From Gammaproteobacteria bacterium (lineage in GTDB: Bacteria > Pseudomonadota > Gammaproteobacteria > GCA-001735895): a stretch of DNA of 7,376 nt. Of this stretch, positions 1-5,972 are shown in pieces; position 1 is the stretch's first letter, and each line of letters starts with the position of its first letter. A program made the translations under genes and the position numbers. A model generated the notes under the pieces. The model searched no databases and was not told the origin of the DNA. It saw only the letters and a program-made list of their open reading frames with translations. The stretch spans positions 1 through 7,376 of the forward strand of contig JAPUFZ010000228.1 in the NCBI GenBank assembly GCA_027293245.1, written 5' to 3'.

Positions 1-327
1 ATCACCGACTTTTACCTGCCGATAAATACCCCTGTCCTGCGCGACTCGTACCATGTCAGGGGATAAGTCGATGCCATCCAGGTTTCTATAGCCCTGCTGG
101 TGCATAAATGTACAGGTCAGACCGGTGCCGCAACCGATATCAAAAATACGAGCGTTTTTATCGGGTAGAAACTTATCCAGCAACCGGGCGATAGTGATCG
201 GTGAGCTGTATCGGAGTTCATCGAGCATCTGGTGATCGTAATCATCGGCCCATTTGCGATAAAAATCGACCATATTTTCATCATTTTCGAGATTATAGGC
301 TTCGTTGACAAACGCACTGGGTCCCAT
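1..327 (-). CDS. Class I SAM-dependent methyltransferase, METTL27/WBSCR27-like (partial, C-terminus off the left edge)
   Basis: 109 codons are readable from the ATG at 327 down to base 1 with no stop, so the C-terminal part lies outside the window. The N-terminal segment contains FYRKWADDYD (residues 22-31), typical of small methyltransferases of the METTL27 type. The SAM-binding motif I is DIGCGTG (63-69), and the acidic end of strand beta-2 appears as GIDLSP (85-90). It should transfer a methyl group from SAM to a substrate that cannot be named from this fragment. It lies 40 nt downstream of the peroxiredoxin on the same strand, so the two are probably co-transcribed. No good Shine-Dalgarno precedes the ATG. 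An in-frame GTG at 348 is an alternative start but has no better ribosome site. The family call is firm; substrate and full length are unknown. Confidence 0.85.
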   Translation of the reverse strand, partial: MGPSAFVNEAYNLENDENMVDFYRKWADDYDHQMLDELRYSSPITIARLLDKFLPDKNARIFDIGCGTGLTCTFMHQQGYRNLDGIDLSPDMVRVAQDRGIYRQVKVGD

Positions 328-367
328 GGCATCGGCTGGTATTGTCACAGGAGGTATCTGCTTGCGG

Positions 368-850
368 CTACAAACTGGCCAGGATGGTATCGGCGTCACT
401 GACTTCCAACTTTGCCGGCGCTTCGATATTCAATAATTCGACAACGCCATCGTTGACGATCATGGCGTAGCGCTGCGAGCGCATACCCATACCGCCTTGC
501 CTGCGATCGAATTCCAGTCCCACGGCTTGCGTAAAATAGCCACTACCGTCTGCTATCATCATGACGCGGTCTTCGACATTTTGCTGCTCGCCCCAGGCAC
601 CCATGACAAAGGCATCGTTGACCGACAGGCAGACAATACGATCAACCCCTTTGGCAAATATTTCATCTGATTTCACCACGTATCCCGGTAAATGCGAGGC
701 TGAACAGGTGGGTGTAAATGCACCGGGCAAAGCAAACAACACAATTTTCTTGCCGTTAAAAATTTCTTCTGTACTGATTTCCTCGACCCCATCGGCAGTT
801 TTATGATGCAATATTAACGATGGAATTTTCTCTCCTGGCTGAATTGTCAT
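368..850 (-). CDS. Peroxiredoxin, Prx5/PMP20 (redoxin) family
   Basis: The 160-residue protein is a thiol peroxidase expected to reduce hydrogen peroxide or alkyl hydroperoxides in the cytoplasm. The peroxidatic cysteine is C49 in PGAFTPTCS (42-50), with the family's T46 and P42 nearby. The active-site arginine is probably R127 in SQRYAMIVNDG (125-135). A second cysteine, C74, corresponds in position to the non-catalytic middle cysteine of human PRDX5. There is no cysteine after C74, so the C-terminal resolving cysteine of atypical 2-Cys Prx5 is missing, and there is no fused glutaredoxin domain. Reduction by an external thiol such as glutathione/glutaredoxin is therefore inferred. Length is normal for the bacterial family. 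A weak AGG element lies about 10 nt before the ATG. It is the first gene of a minus-strand pair with the methyltransferase and diverges from the HAD gene at 1100. Confidence 0.95.
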   Translation of the reverse strand: MTIQPGEKIPSLILHHKTADGVEEISTEEIFNGKKIVLFALPGAFTPTCSASHLPGYVVKSDEIFAKGVDRIVCLSVNDAFVMGAWGEQQNVEDRVMMIADGSGYFTQAVGLEFDRRQGGMGMRSQRYAMIVNDGVVELLNIEAPAKLEVSDADTILASL

Positions 851-907
851 GGCTACATACCTATTTTGTTTAGGAAATAAAGGATAAATTTTTTACTATC
901 ATGCCAA

Positions 908-936
908 ATATTACAATGGGCAAGGCGTTTTCCCAA
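908..936 (-). promoter_or_regulatory. Candidate sigma-70 promoter for the peroxiredoxin
   Basis: On the minus strand a -35-like TTGGGA (936-931) is separated by 17 nt from a -10-like TAATAT (913-908), each matching four of six consensus bases. Transcription would begin near 900, giving a leader of about 50 nt before the ATG at 850. The spacing is ideal but the hexamers are imperfect. An imperfect inverted repeat, CAATGGG at 915-921 against CCCAATG at 931-937 with one mismatch, overlaps the -35 and could be an operator. Confidence 0.35.
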
Positions 937-999
937 TGCCTTTTCGCGTAAATATAACAGGCTTCGCAGCCAGAGAAAATATTTGCAGCAGAACCCGGG

Positions 1000-1042
1000 C
1001 GAATTGCGTTATGCTCGCGAGCTGATGACTCGAACTGCGTTA
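1000..1042. repeat. 12-nt imperfect direct repeat flanking a 10-nt perfect palindrome
   Basis: CGAATTGCGTTA at 1000-1011 recurs as CGAACTGCGTTA at 1031-1042, with one T/C difference and start points 31 nt apart, close to three helical turns. Between them lies GCTCGCGAGC (1013-1022), identical to its own reverse complement. The cluster sits 58 nt before the HAD start codon. Repeats on the same face of the helix are typical of operator sites, but the bound regulator, if any, cannot be identified. Confidence 0.5.
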
Positions 1043-1099
1043 AACGATAATAATGTTAAATAGACAGACTCTCTATCCAGGGCACGGGGTACCAGGGTA

Positions 1100-1705
1100 A
1101 TGTGGGAACAATATCGATTGCACCAACGCAATCACTGGATCTTCGATCTGGACGGCACCCTGACGATCAGTGCACACGATTTCGTTTATATTCGAGACAA
1201 ACTCGGACTCGACGCGAATGCACCGATACTCGAGGCTTTGAATGCAATGCCGGAAGATCAGGCTGCACCCCTGTGGGAATCGCTGAATGAAATGGAGGAA
1301 TATTTTGCCGGACAATCATCGCTGATGCATGGCGCAATTGAATTACTGCAAAAACTACAGGCGCGTGGTGCACAGCTCGCGATCTTGACTCGCAACACCA
1401 TGCCGGTGGTAGAAAAAACCCTGTCAGCTTGCGGTATCGACCATTTTTTTCCGCCCGAACAAATTCTCGACCGTGATTCCTGCACACCAAAACCGTCACC
1501 CGACGGCATTCGCCATTTACTCAATTACTGGCAGGCCGATGCCGATGACACGGTGATGGTCGGCGATTACCTGTATGACCTGCAGGCAGGCAAGGGCGCA
1601 GGTGTCACTACCATCCATCTCGATCCACAGGGTAATTTTGCCTGGCCTGAGGTCGCCGATATCTGTATTCGCGAATTTGCCGAAATCGAAGCACTGCTAA
1701 AGTAA
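1100..1705 (+). CDS. HAD-superfamily hydrolase (phosphatase-like, small cap)
   Basis: The 201-residue protein has all four HAD motifs. Motif I is DLDGTL (16-21), with nucleophile D16 and acid/base D18. Motif II is the threonine T97 in ILTRNT. Motif III is K131 in KPSP, and motif IV is GDYLYD (155-160), with D156 and D160 holding magnesium. Residues about 24-75 between motifs I and II form a small helical cap, as in phosphoglycolate-phosphatase or beta-phosphoglucomutase relatives. It should hydrolyse a small phosphorylated metabolite in the cytoplasm; the substrate is not predictable. The start at 1100 leaves a suitable 15-residue lead before D16. The ribosome site is poor: AGGG lies only 2 nt away and GGGG lies 10 nt away. 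Its 3' end overlaps the opposing MBL hydrolase gene by 9 nt. Confidence 0.93.
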   Translation: MWEQYRLHQRNHWIFDLDGTLTISAHDFVYIRDKLGLDANAPILEALNAMPEDQAAPLWESLNEMEEYFAGQSSLMHGAIELLQKLQARGAQLAILTRNTMPVVEKTLSACGIDHFFPPEQILDRDSCTPKPSPDGIRHLLNYWQADADDTVMVGDYLYDLQAGKGAGVTTIHLDPQGNFAWPEVADICIREFAEIEALLK

Positions 1706-2413
1706 ATTTGCCACGCGCAATTGCTGCTTACTCATTGCCGCGTAGGGGTCAGCGCGGGTCTTATCGTGCACATGCATGCGGTAGTTGACGAACTGTTGCT
1801 CGTCCTCGAAATGCATGAAAGGGTTACCCTCGATCTGCTCGCCCAGGGTACAGGTTTGTTTCACCGAATAATTATGACCTGGGTGGATTAACATATCCTC
1901 GGGCAGGCGTTGTTTCATGTTTTTCAGAGTCGCGTACATTTTTTCGGGGCTACCGCCGCTCATATCGCAACGACCGCAGCCGAACACGAATAGCGTATCA
2001 CCGGTAATCAATTCATTGCCCAACTGGTAGCAGGCGGAACCGGGGGTATGACCCGGGGTATGCAAGATCTTGATTGTGCTATCACCCAGCGATATTTCAT
2101 CACCACCATGATGCAGGGTGGGCTTATCGAGTTCATGCGCCCAGAATTCGTATTCCGGCTTGAGTATATGTACCTCGGCACTGGCGTTGTTTAATATGCC
2201 TTCGATACCGTTTATGTGATCGTTGTGGCTGTGGGTAAGCAAAATATCGGTGATTGTTAAATCCAGGTCGTTTGCGGTTTTGATGATAGTGTCGACATCC
2301 CATGCGGGGTCGACCACCGCTGTGCGGCGCGATGCAAGGTCCTCGACCAGGTAAACAAAATTTTCCATCGGCCCCAGTTCCATCGCGTGAATCTTGAATC
2401 CGGATTCGGACAT
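1697..2413 (-). CDS. Metallo-beta-lactamase-fold hydrolase, glyoxalase II-like
   Basis: The 238-residue cytoplasmic protein has the metal ligands of the MBL fold: THSHNDH with H61, H63, D65 and H66; H122 in TPGHTPGS; D139 in GDTLF; and H180 in HPGHNY. The GDTLFVFGCGR stretch (138-148) is like hydroxyacylglutathione hydrolase (GloB) and persulfide dioxygenase relatives. A thioester or glutathione-conjugate substrate is therefore likely, but the C-terminal segment (after about 185) lacks the usual GloB glutathione-site pattern I would expect. The open frame extends upstream to 2536. I chose the ATG at 2413 because GAGG lies exactly 9 nt before it and the domain begins immediately after. The upstream extension would also run across the promoter. 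It is divergent from argG and convergent with the HAD gene, overlapping it by 9 nt. Confidence 0.9.
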   Translation of the reverse strand: MSESGFKIHAMELGPMENFVYLVEDLASRRTAVVDPAWDVDTIIKTANDLDLTITDILLTHSHNDHINGIEGILNNASAEVHILKPEYEFWAHELDKPTLHHGGDEISLGDSTIKILHTPGHTPGSACYQLGNELITGDTLFVFGCGRCDMSGGSPEKMYATLKNMKQRLPEDMLIHPGHNYSVKQTCTLGEQIEGNPFMHFEDEQQFVNYRMHVHDKTRADPYAAMSKQQLRVANLL

Positions 2414-2422
2414 AATGCAATT

Positions 2423-2426
2423 CCTC
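2423..2426 (-). promoter_or_regulatory. Ribosome binding site deciding the MBL hydrolase start
   Basis: GAGG on the minus strand is followed by a 9-nt spacer and the ATG at 2413-2411. The upstream ATG at 2536 has no comparable site, so this element supports the shorter 238-residue protein. Confidence 0.7.
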
Positions 2427-2441
2427 AGAATAGTTTGATTC

Positions 2442-2471
2442 ATTATAACCAGATGCTGGATTTTTTGTGCA
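2442..2471 (-). promoter_or_regulatory. Candidate sigma-70 promoter for the MBL hydrolase
   Basis: The minus strand has a perfect TATAAT (2447-2442) with TGCACA (2471-2466, four of six matches) 18 nt upstream. Initiation would fall near 2435, leaving a short leader of about 20 nt that holds the GAGG site. The same A/T-rich core reads TATAAC on the plus strand, so argG transcription might start from an overlapping element. No good plus-strand -35 is visible. Confidence 0.45.
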
Positions 2472-2540
2472 ATTCTGCCGACAATAGCGGCCTTTTTCGG
2501 AAACCCGGAGTATCCGCACCAGGCGGCGGCGCTCAAACAC

Positions 2541-2547
2541 AGGAAGG
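2541..2547 (+). promoter_or_regulatory. argG ribosome binding site
   Basis: AGGAAGG followed by a 9-nt spacer before the ATG at 2557; a strong, well-placed Shine-Dalgarno that fixes the argG start. Confidence 0.75.
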
Positions 2548-2556
2548 CAGTTAAAA

Positions 2557-3768
2557 ATGAGTAAATCGGCAGTAAAAAAAGTAGTTCTGGCCTATTCAGG
2601 GGGTCTAGATACCTCGGTCATATTGAAGTGGCTGGAAGACGAATACGATTGCGAGGTGGTTACCTTCACCGCCGATATTGGCCAGGGCGAAGAAGTTGAG
2701 CCGGCGCGTGCGAAAGCGGAAAAATATGGCGTCAGGGAAATCTATATCGAAAATCTACAGGAAGAATTTGTACGTGACTTCGTCTACCCGATGTTTCGAG
2801 CGAATACCATTTACGAGGGTGAGTATCTGCTGGGTACAGCAATTGCGCGCCCCCTGATCGCGAAACGGTTGGTCGAAATTGCTCGAGAAACCGGCGCTGA
2901 TACGGTTTCGCATGGTGCCACCGGTAAAGGCAATGACCAGGTTCGATTCGAGCTCGGCGCCTACGCATTAAACCCGAATATCCACATTATTGCACCCTGG
3001 CGCGAATGGGACCTCAATTCGCGCGCGAGCCTGATGGCTTATGCCGAAGCGGCGGGGATCGCGATCGAGCAAAAACAGGGTGAGAAATCACCTTATTCGA
3101 TGGATGCCAACCTGCTGCATATTTCGTACGAGGGCGGCAGGCTGGAAGATCCGTGGATCGAAGCCGACGAGGATATGTGGCGCTGGTCGGTTTCTCCCGA
3201 ACGCGCCCCGGATAAGCCAACCTACCTGGAACTCGGCTACGAGAAGGGCGATATCGTCTCGATTAATGGCGCGAGCATGACTCCGGCCGAGGTGCTGACA
3301 AGGCTCAACCAGGAAGCCGGTGCAAATGGTATTGGACGCCTCGATATCGTTGAGAACCGCTATGTTGGGATGAAATCGCGTGGTTGTTACGAGACACCCG
3401 GTGGCACGGTAATGATGAAGGCGCATCGAGCGATAGAATCGATCACGCTCGACCGTGAAGTCGCCCATCTGAAAGACGAGCTAATGCCGAAGTACGCGAC
3501 ACTCATCTATAACGGGTACTGGTGGAGTCCGGAGCGGCGTATGATGCAGCAAATGATCGACGCTTCACAGGTAACCGTTAACGGGGAAGTCCGCGTCAAG
3601 CTTTACAAGGGCGCGGTGACTGCGGTCGGCAGAAAATCGGCCACCAACAGCCTGTTTGATGAAGCAATCGTGACCTTTGAAGACGACCAGGGCGCCTATG
3701 ACCAGAAAGATGCGGAAGGTTTTATCAAGCTTAACGCCCTGCGCCTGAGAATAGCCGGTAAACGTTGA
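2557..3768 (+). CDS. argG: Argininosuccinate synthase
   Basis: The 403-residue enzyme joins citrulline and aspartate using ATP to give argininosuccinate and AMP plus pyrophosphate, the next-to-last step of arginine synthesis in the cytoplasm. The N-type ATP pyrophosphatase loop is AYSGGLDTS (12-20). The aspartate/ATP-binding segment is [13 protein letters not shown] (120-132), with T122, N126 and D127 as expected aspartate ligands. [20 protein letters not shown] and the following residues form the citrulline-side region typical of the family. Length matches the roughly 400-residue bacterial class rather than the longer E. coli-type ArgG (about 447). It is the first gene of a plus-strand set; its TGA overlaps the next gene's ATG by one base. 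The MBL gene diverges upstream. I see no clear ARG box, so ArgR control cannot be claimed. Confidence 0.98.
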   Translation: MSKSAVKKVVLAYSGGLDTSVILKWLEDEYDCEVVTFTADIGQGEEVEPARAKAEKYGVREIYIENLQEEFVRDFVYPMFRANTIYEGEYLLGTAIARPLIAKRLVEIARETGADTVSHGATGKGNDQVRFELGAYALNPNIHIIAPWREWDLNSRASLMAYAEAAGIAIEQKQGEKSPYSMDANLLHISYEGGRLEDPWIEADEDMWRWSVSPERAPDKPTYLELGYEKGDIVSINGASMTPAEVLTRLNQEAGANGIGRLDIVENRYVGMKSRGCYETPGGTVMMKAHRAIESITLDREVAHLKDELMPKYATLIYNGYWWSPERRMMQQMIDASQVTVNGEVRVKLYKGAVTAVGRKSATNSLFDEAIVTFEDDQGAYDQKDAEGFIKLNALRLRIAGKR

Positions 3769-4205
3769 TGAGCCGGCAGCTTCTGCTCACGTGGATTGTG
3801 GCGGTGCTGCTGCTATTGTCTGCCTGTAGCGATTCAGACGAGACCAGCAAGGTTTCGGAAACGCAGAAATACTACCTGCTCGAATCTTTGAACCTGGTAG
3901 AGCAGGCGGGTCGGGTTTTACAGGCTAAAGACCTGAGCCAGGCCAAAATTCAGCAGGCACTGGAAACCATGGATCGGGGCCTGAAACTGGCCTTTCAGGT
4001 TGAAACCGAGTTTCTCGATAATCTCGATCTGCGGCTTGGGAAAAACTACCAGCGGTATTTTGTTAAAGGCGTCGAAAATTATCGGCTTGGAATCGAGGCA
4101 GGAGTACAGGCCCAACAGCAGCAGGGTCTCGAGCAACTGGGGCAATGGGCGAAATTCTGGTCTGCCGAACAGTCTGCTATCAAAGCTAAACTGCAGTCTC
4201 AGTAG
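3768..4205 (+). CDS. Small predicted lipoprotein of unknown function, coupled to argG
   Basis: I do not recognise the family. The 145-residue product starts at the ATG at 3768, which shares its A with the argG stop (TGATG); a TTG one codon earlier is possible but less likely. Residues 1-20 form a lipoprotein signal: R4, a hydrophobic core, then the lipobox LSAC with C20. Serine at +2 suggests outer-membrane sorting. The mature part of about 125 residues is polar, predicted helical and rich in Q, L and E, with a QAQQQQG run near residues 113-119. It has no further cysteine and no catalytic motif I can name. No Shine-Dalgarno is visible, so translation probably depends on reinitiation after argG. 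The acylphosphatase follows after 18 nt. A periplasm-facing lipoprotein here is unlikely to act in arginine synthesis; the link may be expression only. Confidence 0.85.
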   Translation: MSRQLLLTWIVAVLLLLSACSDSDETSKVSETQKYYLLESLNLVEQAGRVLQAKDLSQAKIQQALETMDRGLKLAFQVETEFLDNLDLRLGKNYQRYFVKGVENYRLGIEAGVQAQQQQGLEQLGQWAKFWSAEQSAIKAKLQSQ

Positions 4206-4223
4206 GTTCCATCAGGCGATCCC

Positions 4224-4493
4224 ATGTACTGCGTTAAGGGTTTTGTTTCAGGCAGGGTACAGGGCGTTGGGTTTCGTTATTTCGTTCGGCGCCAGGCTGA
4301 TACTCAGCAACTTAGCGGTTATGCTAAAAATCTGGCCGATGGCAGGGTTGGGTTTTTACTCCAGGGGGAAAAAACGGCGGTACAACTGGTGCTTGAGCAA
4401 ATCCGTCGGGGTCCCTCTTATGCAAACGTGATCGATGTCGAAGTTGAGGAAATCGAAGCCAGTGATATTGAAAACCGATTTCTAACGCTCTGA
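4224..4493 (+). CDS. acyP: Acylphosphatase
   Basis: The 89-residue protein has the standard length of the family, which hydrolyses the carboxyl-phosphate bond of acylphosphates such as acetyl phosphate, carbamoyl phosphate and 1,3-bisphosphoglycerate. The phosphate-binding loop is GRVQGVGFR (10-18), with catalytic R18. The second catalytic residue is N36 in GYAKNLADG (32-40). Both correspond to the Arg/Asn pair of characterised acylphosphatases. Only a weak AGG lies about 9 nt before the ATG. It is the third gene after argG with an 18-nt gap from the lipoprotein, so co-transcription is likely. Carbamoyl phosphate feeds citrulline synthesis, but a functional tie to argG is speculative. Confidence 0.96.
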   Translation: MYCVKGFVSGRVQGVGFRYFVRRQADTQQLSGYAKNLADGRVGFLLQGEKTAVQLVLEQIRRGPSYANVIDVEVEEIEASDIENRFLTL

Positions 4494-4520
4494 CCCCATA
4501 TTGCATGATGGGAACGAAAT

Positions 4521-4718
4521 TCAGCTTTCATCGCTACTTACTGATACCACCGGGTAACCGTCATCATCGACTCTTACATCAAAATCGATGGGTCGGCAAC
4601 AGACCTGACAGTCCTCGATGTATTGCTGCGACTCAACCGAGCAATCGACTAGTACACTGATTGATTGCCAACAATAGGGGCATTGAATATCGACTTCTAC
4701 CAGTTGATTATGACTCAT
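4521..4718 (-). CDS. CPXCG-type cysteine-rich small zinc-ribbon protein
   Basis: The 65-residue acidic protein carries two CxxC pairs, CPYC (13-16) and CQVC (37-40) followed directly by C41. The YIEDCQVCCRPI segment (33-44) is diagnostic of the Cys_rich_CPXCG family of small bacterial proteins. The four paired cysteines should bind one zinc. C26 is extra. The family has no established biochemical role that I know of. The C-terminal third is rich in D, V and S and ends SSDES. Its ATG overlaps the TGA of the sugar dehydrogenase (ATGA, 4718-4715) and lacks a Shine-Dalgarno, implying translational coupling. It converges with the acylphosphatase across a 27-nt gap. Confidence 0.9.
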   Translation of the reverse strand: MSHNQLVEVDIQCPYCWQSISVLVDCSVESQQYIEDCQVCCRPIDFDVRVDDDGYPVVSVSSDES

Positions 4719-5848
4719 TGGCGGGGTCGCATGCGCATGATTTTGCCACTGTCGGTGGACAGGTAAATCCAGCCCTCGGGGCTTTGCGCCAGGGCTCGAA
4801 TGCGCTCATTCAGCTCACCCAGCAGGCGTTCTTCGTCGATTGCCCTATTGTCCGTAGAGATCGAGACGCGATTCAGGTGCCGAAGTTTGAGCGCACCGGA
4901 AAAAAGGCTGCCGCGCCACTGTGGGAATGCATTGCCCGAATACAGTAACAGGCTACCGGGAGCGATTGAAGGGATATAAACCTTAACCGGTTGCTCCATG
5001 CCTGGTTTCTCGGTGCCTTCTCCAATACTGATTGGCGCCCAGTATTCCTTGCCGTGACTGATCACAGGCCAGCCATAGTTGCGGCCTTTTACCACCAGGT
5101 TGATTTCATCACCGCCGCGAGGACCGTGCTCGATAGACCAGAGATTGCCTTTTTCCACATCGAATAACAGTCCCTGCGGATTACGATGGCCATAACTCCA
5201 TATCTCTGGCCGTGCCTTCGAATCACCCAGGAACGGGTTATCATCGGGAATACTGCCGTCGAGATTGAGCCGCATGATAGTGCCGGCGTGATTTTCCAGG
5301 TTTTGCGCATTGTCACGAACACCCCGGTCGCCGATGCCGAAGAAGACATGCCCCACATCGTCAAACGCGATACGGCTGCCGAAATGCTTGCCTGTAGCCG
5401 TGGCGGAATCGCTGATCAGTAATTCCTGCCAGCTATTGAGTCGATCTTGATCACGCCTGGCTCGGGCGAGTGTTGTTACTACACCTGATGCACTGCGCTT
5501 GCTATAAGTGAAATAGATCCAGCCCTGGCGCGAATAGTCCGGACCGGTAGCGACGTCGAGCATGCCACCCTGGCCGGCCGCGGCAATTTCAGGTAAACCA
5601 TGCAAACTGGTTATTTTGAGACTATCCAGTTCAATAATTTTGACCGCACCCTGGCGCTCGGTGAATATGATTTCGTTCTGGCTCAGGAATGCCATACCCC
5701 AGGGGATACCCAGACCCCTGGCGATTTGCTCGAGTTTGAATGCCGGGTTGGACTGGGGAATTCCTGCGGGGCTCGCGGCCAGTCCTTGCAAAAATACAGG
5801 CAATAGTAAGATCGACAGGCATGTCTGTGAAAGCCGGTGTTTAAACAT
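4715..5848 (-). CDS. PQQ-dependent aldose/sugar dehydrogenase (GSDH family), exported
   Basis: The 377-residue soluble beta-propeller quinoprotein is expected to oxidise aldose sugars in the periplasm with PQQ and calcium, like E. coli YliI (371 residues). Landmarks are GIPWGMAFL (47-55), the likely catalytic base H155 in HFGSR, GIGDRG (171-176), GHRNPQG (220-226) with the PQQ-contacting R222, EHGPRGGDEIN (240-250) and NYGWP (257-261). These align with Acinetobacter soluble glucose dehydrogenase. The open frame continues upstream to 5974. I start at 5848 because this yields a proper signal peptide: K3/H4/R5, a hydrophobic core at 11-23, and cleavage near LAA-SP (about residue 25). The ribosome site is weak. 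It is first in a two-gene operon with the CPXCG protein and divergent from the SelD fusion. No PQQ synthesis genes are visible here, so the cofactor must come from elsewhere. Confidence 0.92.
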   Translation of the reverse strand: MFKHRLSQTCLSILLLPVFLQGLAASPAGIPQSNPAFKLEQIARGLGIPWGMAFLSQNEIIFTERQGAVKIIELDSLKITSLHGLPEIAAAGQGGMLDVATGPDYSRQGWIYFTYSKRSASGVVTTLARARRDQDRLNSWQELLISDSATATGKHFGSRIAFDDVGHVFFGIGDRGVRDNAQNLENHAGTIMRLNLDGSIPDDNPFLGDSKARPEIWSYGHRNPQGLLFDVEKGNLWSIEHGPRGGDEINLVVKGRNYGWPVISHGKEYWAPISIGEGTEKPGMEQPVKVYIPSIAPGSLLLYSGNAFPQWRGSLFSGALKLRHLNRVSISTDNRAIDEERLLGELNERIRALAQSPEGWIYLSTDSGKIMRMRPRQ

Positions 5849-5972
5849 TCTCAGGGTAGTTCTCAGGTTGGTGTATGAACATGGCATTGCGCTTAAAAAG
5901 CTGTGAAAATAGCGTGCGTCCCTACTGGAATGAATGAATTGAACGAAACTAAAACCTATCCGCACTATAACC
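5849..5972. other. Divergent intergenic region between sugar dehydrogenase and SelD fusion
   Basis: These 124 bases must hold promoters for both genes, but none is convincing. On the plus strand TTGCGC (5887-5892) and TAGCGT (5910-5915), 17 nt apart, are a weak pair. TATAAC at 5966-5971 is too close to the start codon to serve as a normal -10. A short tandem of GAAT lies near 5928-5938. No Shine-Dalgarno precedes the fusion gene's ATG. Confidence 0.45.

Larger units (their letters stand above)
851..1099. other. Divergent intergenic region between peroxiredoxin and HAD genes
   Basis: These 249 bases hold no convincing open frame. The left half (851-936) carries the candidate minus-strand promoter and an A/T-rich leader. 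The right half carries a repeat and palindrome cluster (1000-1042), then an A/T-rich stretch (1041-1062). That stretch contains GATAAT at 1046-1051, a possible -10 for the HAD gene, but I see no acceptable -35 at the right distance. Nothing here resembles a tRNA or a known riboswitch. Confidence 0.6.

Noticed and set aside
117..332. 71-codon minus-strand open frame
   Set aside because: It is an out-of-frame shadow of the methyltransferase, whose true frame shows FYRKWADDYD and DIGCGTG.
349..354. Perfect AGGAGG on the plus strand
   Set aside because: No plus-strand gene follows it. It lies in the gap between two minus-strand genes and is most likely chance.
2431..2447. Possible ARG box in front of argG
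   Set aside because: The minus strand reads TGAAT, six bases, then ATTC. The spacing and the second half-site do not fit the ArgR consensus.
2414..2536. 41-residue N-terminal extension of the MBL hydrolase
   Set aside because: It would cross the candidate promoter and has no ribosome site or domain content. The ATG at 2413 has GAGG at the right distance and begins right before the conserved fold.
4495..4512. Hairpin between the convergent acyP and CPXCG genes as a terminator
   Set aside because: The CCCAT/ATGGG stem is only 5 bp with an 8-nt loop and no T-run on either side, so it is too weak to call.
4661..4948. 95-codon plus-strand open frame opposite the dehydrogenase and CPXCG genes
   Set aside because: It is antisense to two well-supported genes and has no recognisable motif or ribosome site.
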